Of a stretch of DNA of 8,849 nt, positions 1-6,700 are shown in pieces; the first letter of the stretch is position 1, and the number at the start of each line of letters is the position of its first letter. The DNA lies in assembly GCA_030642425.1 (NCBI GenBank), contig DAOWNU010000053.1:1-8849 (forward strand), read 5' to 3'. The translations under genes were made by a program, and so were the position numbers. The notes below the pieces were generated by a model. That model saw only the letters and a list, made by a program, of their open reading frames with translations. It ran no database searches and had not been told where the DNA came from. This stretch comes from a bacterium. GTDB taxonomy: Bacteria > UBP14 > UBA6098.

Positions 1-1
1 G

Positions 2-715
2 TTTAAGCTCGTTGTTTTCGTGCCGGAAGACCACTCGGAAGCGGTGCGAAAGGCCATTGCCGAAGCCGGCGCGGGACATACGGGGAAATACTCCGAATGC
101 ACTTTTTCGGCCTCCGGCGAGGGGACTTTTCGACCGGGGCCGGATACGAAGCCCTTTATTGGCAAAGCCGGTGAACTTCAGCGTGTGAAAGAAATTCGTA
201 TCGAGACGGTGGTTCCCGGAAGCAGACTGTCCGCCGTTCTCGAAGCGATGATAAAGACCCACCCATACGAAGAAATCGCCTATGATATTATTCCGCTCGG
301 GAACAATGCGGCTGGACTTGGCCTTGGGGCGGTCGGCGAACTCGTAAAGCCTTCGACCGTCCTGGAGCTTTGCAGCCAATTGCGGTCGATCCTGCCGGTT
401 TCGGGTATCCAGATGTGCGGATTGGGCGAGGCGAGAATTCTCAAGGTCGCGATAATAGGCGGCAGCGGGGGGAGTTATGTAGATGGAGTAATCGAGTCCG
501 GCGCGGATATACTTATTACCGGCGAAGCAGGTTATCATCACTTAAGATACGCTCAGGCCGTGGATTTGCCGGTAATCCTGACCGGTCATTTCGCCTCGGA
601 ATGGGTCGGGTTGCCGCTGTTGAAAACGGAGCTTGAAAGGGCGTTTGGGAAGGGCGAAAAAGGGGTGGTTGTCGAGATGGCGTCATCCGAGAGAGGCCCG
701 ACATTGTTTGTGTAA
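2..715 (+). CDS. Nif3-like dinuclear metal centre protein, 3' part (5' truncated)
   Basis: C-terminal part of a Nif3/YqfO-family protein; the exact cellular role of the family is unsettled. A GTG at 20 could be read as a start, but the frame is open to the window edge and residues before it (FKLVVFVPED) match the family's KLVVFVPE strand, so the true start lies upstream. Visible family motifs, in order, are GAGHTGKYSECTF, GEGTFRPGPDTKPFIG, a PII/CutA-like insert containing HPYEEIAYDIIPLG, then DILITGEAGYHH and TGHFASE. The His at 587-589 and Glu at 599-601 of that last motif correspond to metal ligands of the dinuclear site. The insert marks this as the longer, YqfO-like form of about 370 residues rather than the short YbgI form. 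The next gene starts 93 bases downstream; I see no terminator in that gap and no convincing promoter. Confidence 0.93.
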   Translation, partial: FKLVVFVPEDHSEAVRKAIAEAGAGHTGKYSECTFSASGEGTFRPGPDTKPFIGKAGELQRVKEIRIETVVPGSRLSAVLEAMIKTHPYEEIAYDIIPLGNNAAGLGLGAVGELVKPSTVLELCSQLRSILPVSGIQMCGLGEARILKVAIIGGSGGSYVDGVIESGADILITGEAGYHHLRYAQAVDLPVILTGHFASEWVGLPLLKTELERAFGKGEKGVVVEMASSERGPTLFV

Positions 716-808
716 ATTGAACGGATATACAGAGTTAAGTTGCGGAATGCGACGGCGCTCTTGTGCCGATACGACATTTATTAAACGCTTATTTCTACGG
801 AGGAACGA

Positions 809-1540
809 ATGGAAAAATCAAAAGTAAAAGAATCTTTATCAATCCTTATTAAACTCCAGGAAATCGACAGCCAATTGGCCGAATTGGAAGTAACCAAGGT
901 CTTCTATCCAACACTTCTCGAACAGCTTCACGGCGAAGTAGATCAGCTCGAACAAAGCCTGCAGGAAAATACAGAAAAAGTGATGAACCTTAAGAAGGAT
1001 AACGGTCTAAAAGAACTCGAACTGAAAGAGACCAGAGAAAAATTGGAGAAAAGCCAGCAGAGGCTTATGGTTGTCCAATCCAATAAGGAATACGACGCTG
1101 TCCAGAATGAAATACGCGCTTCGGAAGAGAAGATCGCCCAATTCGAGGAGGAGTTGATTATGCTGATAGGCGACCTCGAGTCGACCGAGGCTCTGGTCGT
1201 GGAACTTACTGAAAAACTCGAAGCCGCAAGAAAGAACAACGAAGCGCAAATAAAAGAGATAGAATCGAAATACAGTTCTATCGAGGGTAAGGCGGCCAGA
1301 ATAATGGGTAAGCATAACGAACTGGCCTCGAAAGTCGACAAGCGGCTGTTCTCGACATACAATCGGATCCGCAAGGGAAAGCAGGGCCATGCGGTCGTAA
1401 AAGTGAAGAACAGGGCTTGCGGCGGCTGTTTTCAGGCCTTGCCCCCAAGGCTGATTCAGGAAATAAGGAAACAAACCAGCATAATTGTCTGCGAGGCCTG
1501 CGGGAGAATTCTGGTTTGGGATGACGAGGTTTCACCGTAG
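809..1540 (+). CDS. Coiled-coil / C4-type zinc ribbon protein
   Basis: A 243-residue protein of the zf-RING_7 (formerly DUF164) family. Residues about 10-180 are rich in Glu, Lys, Leu and Gln with heptad-like spacing (for example EQLHGEVDQLEQSLQENTEKV), as expected for a long antiparallel coiled coil. The C-terminal part holds a zinc ribbon with two Cys-x2-Cys knuckles: C204/C207 (CGGC) and C228/C231 (CEAC). Between them lies FQALPPRLIQEIRK, the family's conserved linker. The ATG is supported by GGAGG at 799-803, five bases upstream. The biochemical function is unknown; a nucleic-acid or protein adaptor role is plausible. Its position between Nif3 and an RNase H gene matches the arrangement I recall in mycobacteria (Rv2230c-Rv2229c-Rv2228c). 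The stop is 12 bases before the RNase H start, suggesting one operon. Confidence 0.92.
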   Translation: MEKSKVKESLSILIKLQEIDSQLAELEVTKVFYPTLLEQLHGEVDQLEQSLQENTEKVMNLKKDNGLKELELKETREKLEKSQQRLMVVQSNKEYDAVQNEIRASEEKIAQFEEELIMLIGDLESTEALVVELTEKLEAARKNNEAQIKEIESKYSSIEGKAARIMGKHNELASKVDKRLFSTYNRIRKGKQGHAVVKVKNRACGGCFQALPPRLIQEIRKQTSIIVCEACGRILVWDDEVSP

Positions 1541-1552
1541 AGATGCACGGAT

Positions 1553-1993
1553 ATGAATAAACTTATCGTCAATGTCGACGGCGCCAGCAGGGGAAATCCC
1601 GGGCACGCGTCGGCGGGAGCTATCGCATCGATTCCCGGAGGCCGTATTGTCGATACAGTGTCCGCATATCTGGGGAAAGCGACCAATAATGTCGCCGAGT
1701 ATTACTCTTTGATAATCGGCCTAAAGCTCGCAAAAAAACTTGGCGCGGAAGAGGTCGAGATAAGGTCCGACAGCGAACTGGTTGTCAAACAGATGACCGG
1801 TGTTTATAAAATCAAATCCGCGCCTTTGAAAAAATTGGCGGGTGAAGCCGCGGCCATTGTTAGACAATTTCAAGAGGTGCGCTTTGTCCATATACCACGG
1901 GGAGAAAATTCGGCGGCGGACAAGCTCGCGAACAAGGCCCTCGACGACGCAACCGGAGTGATAAAGGGCCCTCACAAAAAGGGGACAAAATGA
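1553..1993 (+). CDS. Ribonuclease HI family protein (type I RNase H fold)
   Basis: A 146-residue RNase H-fold protein predicted to cut the RNA strand of RNA-DNA hybrids in the cytoplasm. All four acidic residues of the DEDD active site are in place: D9 in VDGASRGNPG, E49 in TNNVAEY, D73 in RSDSELVVKQ and D123 in NSAADKLAN. It belongs to the short 'RNase HI-like / reverse-transcriptase-like' branch: it lacks the Trp-rich basic protrusion of E. coli RnhA and carries GVYKIKSAPLKKL where the handle would be. I leave the symbol blank because this branch often coexists with a separate RnhA or RnhB. The ATG has only a weak upstream ribosome-binding sequence (GCACGG). An earlier ATG at 1543 is in another frame and stops within five codons. 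The 3' end overlaps guaB by four bases, implying translational coupling. Confidence 0.93.
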   Translation: MNKLIVNVDGASRGNPGHASAGAIASIPGGRIVDTVSAYLGKATNNVAEYYSLIIGLKLAKKLGAEEVEIRSDSELVVKQMTGVYKIKSAPLKKLAGEAAAIVRQFQEVRFVHIPRGENSAADKLANKALDDATGVIKGPHKKGTK

Positions 1994-3459
1994 ATAAACG
2001 TGAAAAGGTGCCAAGCAATGCAAGTTTTAGTTTCGACGACATCCTTCTGGAGCCGGGTTATTCGGAAGTCCTTCCGCACGAAGTCGATATCTCCACGCGG
2101 CTTTGCGGCAATATTATCCTCAACGTGCCGATATTGTCCGCGGCGATGGACACCGTTACCGAAAGCCGAACTGCTATCGCGCTCGCCCAACTCGGCGCGC
2201 TGGGCATTATCCACAGGAACATGCCGCCCGAATATCAAGCAAAAGAAGTCCTCGCGGTTAAACGCGCCGAGAGCGTTCTGATCCGCAATCCGATAACGAT
2301 CCCGCCCGATATCGATGTCGGCCGGGCGATAGAGATAATGGAACAGAACAACATCACCGGGCTGCCGGTTGTCGATGAAGAAAGGCTTGTGGGGATACTC
2401 ACCAGCCGCGATATCCGTTTCGAGCCGGACATCTCCCGCCTCGTCTCCGAGCTGATGACCCGCGAACTCGTCACGCTCCGTGATGGCGAACCTATTGAGA
2501 AGGCCCGCGCGTTACTGCACATCCATAAGATAGAAAAGGTTCTCATTGTCGATAAGGACGGACGGCTTACCGGACTTGTTACCGCACGCGATATCCAGAA
2601 AAAGAAAGAACATCCCGATGCCGTTGTCGATAGCGAGGGACATCTGATTTGCGCCGCCGCTGTGGGTGTTGGGGGGGATTTGAAAGATCGCGTAAAACTG
2701 CTCGTCGAGGCCGGAGTGGATATAATCTCTATCGATACCGCACACGGCGACAGTAAAAATGTCGTCCGCGCTCTTGAAATGCTCAAATCGGAATACCCGG
2801 AAATCCCGGTTATCGCCGGCAATGTCGCCACCGCCGAGGGCGCTCTGAGGCTGGCGGAGGCCGGCGCCGACACAATTAAGGTGGGGGTGGGGCCCGGCTC
2901 GATTTGCACGACAAGGGTTATCACCGGAGCCGGAGTCCCGCAGGCGAGCGCGATAGAGGAATGCGCCGGAGCGCTGGAAAAGCTCGACGTCGCTGTTATT
3001 GCCGACGGCGGAATCCGTTATTCCGGCGACGCCGCGAAAGCCCTCGCACTGGGCGCGGGCGCGATTATGCTCGGCAATATGTTCGCCGGCACGGACGAGG
3101 CCCCCGGCGAGACGATCCTTTTCGAGGGCAGAAGATTCAAGGTGTATCGCGGCATGGGCAGTCTTGGCGCAATGAAAGAGGGCGCACGCGACCGATATCA
3201 TCAGGAGCATATCTACGAAACCGAAAAAATGGTTCCCGAGGGGATCGAGGGGAGAATCCCATATCGCGGCCCGATCGCCGATGTGGTATATCAAATCGTG
3301 GGCGGGATACGCGCCGGGATGGGCATGGTCGGCTCGCCGAACCTTTCGGAATTCCGCAAAAAGGCCAGATTCCGACGCGTAACATTCGCCGGTCTTCAGG
3401 AGAGCCATCCTCACAATGTTTCGATAACACAAGAAGCCCCGAACTACCGCACGAGATAA
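1990..3459 (+). CDS. guaB: Inosine-5'-monophosphate dehydrogenase
   Basis: IMP dehydrogenase oxidises IMP to XMP with NAD+, the committed step of guanine nucleotide synthesis. The 489-residue length is standard. The TIM barrel opens with FSFDDILLEPGYSEVLP. Two CBS domains (about residues 98-150 and 155-212) interrupt it and normally bind adenine or guanine nucleotides to regulate the enzyme. The catalytic loop is GVGPGSICTTR with the nucleophile at C306. The IMP phosphate and flap segments are YRGMGSLGAM, then DRY with the Arg402-Tyr403 dyad, then EGIEGRIPYRG. The protein ends in the family's APNY-type tail. The start is fixed by AAGGGG at 1979-1984, five bases from the ATG, and overlaps the RNase H stop as ATGA. 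A run of seven G (2671-2677) lies in a GVGGD stretch and keeps the frame. Confidence 0.98.
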   Translation: MNKREKVPSNASFSFDDILLEPGYSEVLPHEVDISTRLCGNIILNVPILSAAMDTVTESRTAIALAQLGALGIIHRNMPPEYQAKEVLAVKRAESVLIRNPITIPPDIDVGRAIEIMEQNNITGLPVVDEERLVGILTSRDIRFEPDISRLVSELMTRELVTLRDGEPIEKARALLHIHKIEKVLIVDKDGRLTGLVTARDIQKKKEHPDAVVDSEGHLICAAAVGVGGDLKDRVKLLVEAGVDIISIDTAHGDSKNVVRALEMLKSEYPEIPVIAGNVATAEGALRLAEAGADTIKVGVGPGSICTTRVITGAGVPQASAIEECAGALEKLDVAVIADGGIRYSGDAAKALALGAGAIMLGNMFAGTDEAPGETILFEGRRFKVYRGMGSLGAMKEGARDRYHQEHIYETEKMVPEGIEGRIPYRGPIADVVYQIVGGIRAGMGMVGSPNLSEFRKKARFRRVTFAGLQESHPHNVSITQEAPNYRTR

Positions 3460-3552
3460 AGATTCAATTCAAAATTAGCAATTATCAATTAGCATTGCAA
3501 AATGCCCTGCAACATAGCCACCGGCTCGCGGAACAAATAAATAAAAAACATC
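3460..3552. other. AT-rich spacer after guaB with short repeats
   Basis: No coding sequence is recognisable. The spacer holds an 8-bp direct repeat AATTAGCA (3473-3480 and 3487-3494). It also holds a small perfect hairpin with a five-base stem and a GCAA loop (3492-3505, GCATT/AATGC). No U-rich tail follows the hairpin, so it is not a standard terminator. guaB transcripts may therefore continue to the terminator at 3699-3735. The first half of a GCTCGCG/CGCGAGC inverted repeat lies at 3524-3530. Confidence 0.4.
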
Positions 3553-3581
3553 TTGACATATTCCTGTGCAATTTGTATTAT
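3553..3581 (+). promoter_or_regulatory. Near-consensus sigma70-type promoter
   Basis: The -35 box TTGACA (3553-3558) is a perfect match. After exactly 17 bases comes TATTAT (3576-3581), one base away from the TATAAT consensus. Transcription would begin near 3588-3589. It is the best promoter match I found in the window and points towards the 1263-aa surface protein gene, about 190 bases downstream. A terminator lies between, so the promoter may instead drive a short RNA. A 7-bp inverted repeat (3524-3530 with 3585-3591) brackets it. Confidence 0.7.
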
Positions 3582-3587
3582 TTACGC

Positions 3588-3735
3588 GAGCTTAATTCTT
3601 TACAAAGAAAAATCATGGCCGACGTTGACGGAAAATACTGTGGAAGAGTAACACACCCTTCGATAATAATTTTAGTCGTCGTTTGCCGTGATAAATTGAC
3701 CCCTGCTCGAGCCGCGCGCTCCAGCGGGTTTTTTT
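3588..3735 (+). ncRNA. Putative short transcript or attenuated leader
   Basis: This stretch of about 147 nt is bounded by a near-consensus promoter and an intrinsic terminator, which is the layout of a small RNA gene or of a terminated 5' leader. I could not match it to 6S, tmRNA, SRP RNA, RNase P RNA or a riboswitch class that I can recognise by eye. It contains a short palindrome TTCTTT-AC-AAAGAA (3596-3609), and partial pairing is possible between CGACG and CGTCG segments inside it. No convincing short reading frame with a ribosome site was seen. The boundaries are inferred from the promoter and terminator only. Confidence 0.35.
3699..3735 (+). terminator. Rho-independent terminator
   Basis: Stem in three parts: ACCC (3699-3702) with GGGT (3726-3729), CTG (3703-3705) with CAG (3722-3724), and GAGC (3709-3712) with GCTC (3718-3721). 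The loop is CGCGC. There is a one-base bulge (C3725) and a three-base bulge (3706-3708). Seven consecutive T (3729-3735) follow immediately. It could end the guaB operon, the transcript from the promoter at 3553, or both. It lies only 41 bases upstream of the surface protein start codon. Confidence 0.75.
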
Positions 3736-3757
3736 ATGCTTGAAAACCAAAACCTTA

Positions 3758-3773
3758 GACCCGAAGGAGGGTC
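3758..3773 (+). promoter_or_regulatory. Strong Shine-Dalgarno inside a small hairpin
   Basis: AAGGAGGG (3764-3771) is five bases upstream of the ATG at 3777 and decides that start. It is embedded in a perfect short hairpin: GACCC (3758-3762), loop GAAGGA (3763-3768) and GGGTC (3769-3773). Half of the Shine-Dalgarno is thus in the stem and half in the loop. A further CCTTCG at 3657-3662 is complementary to CGAAGG at 3762-3767. Whether either pairing limits translation is not shown by the sequence. Confidence 0.6.
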
Positions 3774-3776
3774 GAA

Positions 3777-6700
3777 ATGAGAAGATTTGCTATTTGTTTG
3801 GTGCTTGTAGCAGTTGTGGCGGTGGTTACGATGGCCGAAGTCCCAAGAATTATTTCGTATCAGGGGATTATATCAGGTGGCCCATCGAGCATGCCGATTA
3901 CAGGAACACACGAGCTTACGTTCAGGCTTTATGACAACGAATCCGGCATGACTTTGCCGCTCTGGACGGAAACCCACCTTGGTGTTCAGGTTCAACATGG
4001 TATATTTTCCGTTTATCTCGGCAACGCGAATCCGTTTGGTGAGGACGTCGATTTTTCCAAGCAATACTGGCTCGGAATTTCATTAGACAGCAGCCCGGAG
4101 ATGTCGCCGCGGTTCAGGCTTTCGGCAACCCCCTATGCGATGAACATACCCAGCATGGGCGCCGAAGACGGCCAGGTGTTGAAATGGAATGCAGATTCCA
4201 CAAAGTGGGTGCCTTCCGACGACGATTTCGGTTGTTGGAGCCCGGCCGTTGACTCGGCAGATCGCGATAAAGGTTGTGTGCCGTGGCTTCTCACAGACGA
4301 AGTAGTCTACACTGCCATCGGTAATCCTAATGAATGTAGGGCAACATTCTTAGGAATATCTAAGGGAGAAGTCAACACAATTGCGGGAACCGACAATCTT
4401 GAAACACATGTGAATCTGGGCGGATATTCGACAACAGGATGCAACGGGCAAGCTTATTCTTACCCGACCATTGGCGGAGGAAAAGATAACACCGCGAGTA
4501 AAACGAATACTACCGTCGCCGGTGGAGAAAGAAATACGGCCAGTGGCGAAGAAAGTGTAGTTAGCGGAGGGTCACGCAATACTGCTAGTGGCTATGGAAG
4601 CGTCGTTAGCGGAGGATCACGCAATACTGTCAGCGGTGATTTCTCTGCGGTTCCGGGTGGTTCCCGTAATAATGTCTCAGGCGATTATTCTTTCGCCTTT
4701 GGCAATGATGTTGATGTTTCGGGAAATTACCGGGCTGTGTTCTTTGACGGCTCGAATCCCGGACGCCTTGGTGTGAATACAGATAGTCTGTTGAATGCAA
4801 GCCTCGATGTTCGCGGTGATGCTATATTTAATGAAGACGGCGGAAACAACGATTTTCGTATCGAGGGAGATACTGACCAAAATCTTTTCTTCGTGGATGC
4901 CAGCACGAACAGAATTGGAATAGGAACAAATACACCGGGGTCTTACGAAAAATTAAGTATTTATCAGGGCAATTTGGCTGTGGATAACGGTGTTGAAGGG
5001 TTACACACTTGTCTTCTTGCCTCATCCAGTTCTACTTATGCGGCTATGATTTTTAGAAAGAACGGCACAAGACATGCCGGCATTAGATGGGATGGGAGCA
5101 AACTCGAAATTATGAACGCTTCGCACAGCCATCACGACCCCGATATATGGGACGCAGGAAGTATTACAGCATTAGCTACGTTTGATATCGACGGCGATAA
5201 AGTCGGCATAGGCACCACAACGCCGGAATATAAGCTCGATGTGGATGGGGATATCGGAATCTCCGGCAATCTCGATTTAAGCGCGGGAACCATTATTCTC
5301 GACAGCGATGGCAACCCGTCCCCAGGAGCAGGTTACGTGCTAAAAAGCGATGAGTTTGAGCACACACATTGGAGAACCACGCTACCTGCTAATTGCGCGC
5401 CCTGGAAAATCCGAACACCATCTTGTGAAGATGCGAAAGTATTGTATACTGGTTGTCAAACACAGGATGTATCTGGTGAATATATTTGCGAGGAAAAATT
5501 CCTTGCCGTAGCCAAAGGCGGATTTGATCCTCCGGGCATACCTATTAATAACCTTTACGGCGATAACAAAGAAACCCATGTCAATCTTGGCGGTTACTCA
5601 ACTACCGGAGTCAGCGGCGAGACTTACGATTATTGTACCATTTCGGGAGGATATAACAATACCGTTACCCATAGCTACTCCTTTATAGGTGGAGGAGAAG
5701 GGAATTACGCCGATAGCAGCCACGCTACAATATGCGGGGGACTGGACAACGAAGTTTTTAATGGTGGATTCGTTGGTGGAGGCGCGGAGAATAAAGCGCT
5801 CTTCGGACTATCCGTTGTTTGCGGGGGATTGCACAATTGGAATAGCGGAGGAAGCGCCGCGATTGTGAGTGGCGAATATAACGAGATTGAATACGCAAGT
5901 AATTACTCATTTATAGGAGCCGGTTGGAGTAATTATATTGATGGCGAGTATTCGACTATCCCCGGTGGTTTGAACAATGACGTCATAGGAAACTGCTCTT
6001 TCGCATTCGGTAATGATGTGGACATAACCGAAAACTACCGTGCCGTGTTCTTTAAGGATGAAGATGGCAAAAGAGGCCGCCTTGGTGTGAACGCCGTTAG
6101 TCCAGATGCTTCCTTAGACGTCCGGGGCGACGCAGTTTTCAATAATAGCGCAGGCGACTATGATTTCCGCATAGAAGGCATGACAGATGAGAACTTATTC
6201 TTCATAGATGCAAGCTCTGATAGAGTTGGTATAGGAACGACAAGCCCGGGGAAGAAACTCGATGTCCGGGGCGACGCTATCTTTAATGAAGATGGTGGTG
6301 ATAACGACTTTCGTATTGAGGGAGATACTGAGCAAAACCTTTTCTTCGTGGATGCCAGCACGGATAGAATCGGTATTGGCACAGCCAGCCCGGGGGAAAA
6401 ACTCGAAGTAAACGGTAAAGTAACGATTGGTGACAGATTGGCGGATACCGAATATACGTTACCAGACGAGGACGGTGATGATAAACAAGCTCTCATTACT
6501 AATGGAAGCGGCGTTGTAACTTGGGAAAACACAAGCGACATTGACTGGGAGGTCAGTGGAAACGATGTGATTACAGGTCACGGTGGTATTTACCCGTCGG
6601 GCAACGTTGGTATAGGCACTACGACACCTTCGTATAAACTTGAAGTAGAAAAAACTATTTCGACTAATGGTGGTTCAACTGGCTGGTTCAAAATAAACGT

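Noticed and set aside
716..808. Possible RNase P RNA or other RNA between the Nif3 and zinc-ribbon genes
   Set aside because: Only 93 bases, far too short for RNase P RNA, and no hairpin-rich or conserved motif is visible.
2671..2677. Run of seven G in guaB as a possible programmed slippage or frameshift site
   Set aside because: The frame reads through normally into conserved IMPDH motifs; nothing suggests functional frameshifting.
2512..3432. Long minus-strand open frame (306 codons) opposite guaB
   Set aside because: It is fully antisense to an unmistakable guaB, has Arg/His/Ala-rich composition without a domain pattern, and is explained by high-GC codon bias.
3588..3735. Known RNA classes (6S RNA, tmRNA, SRP RNA, c-di-GMP or cobalamin riboswitch)
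   Set aside because: I looked by eye for their hallmark conserved segments and found none; the region is kept only as an unassigned putative leader or small RNA.
2904..3743. Plus-strand open frame (279 codons) overlapping the 3' part of guaB
   Set aside because: It is a frame-shifted shadow with Arg/Gly-rich low-complexity translation; guaB is intact in its own frame.
3740..3934. 64-codon open frame starting before the surface protein
   Set aside because: It overlaps the signal peptide and N-terminal domain in another frame, and the strong Shine-Dalgarno is placed for the ATG at 3777.
4461..4745. CRISPR-like array
   Set aside because: The 45-bp periodic units are in-frame coding repeats without spacers of unrelated sequence.
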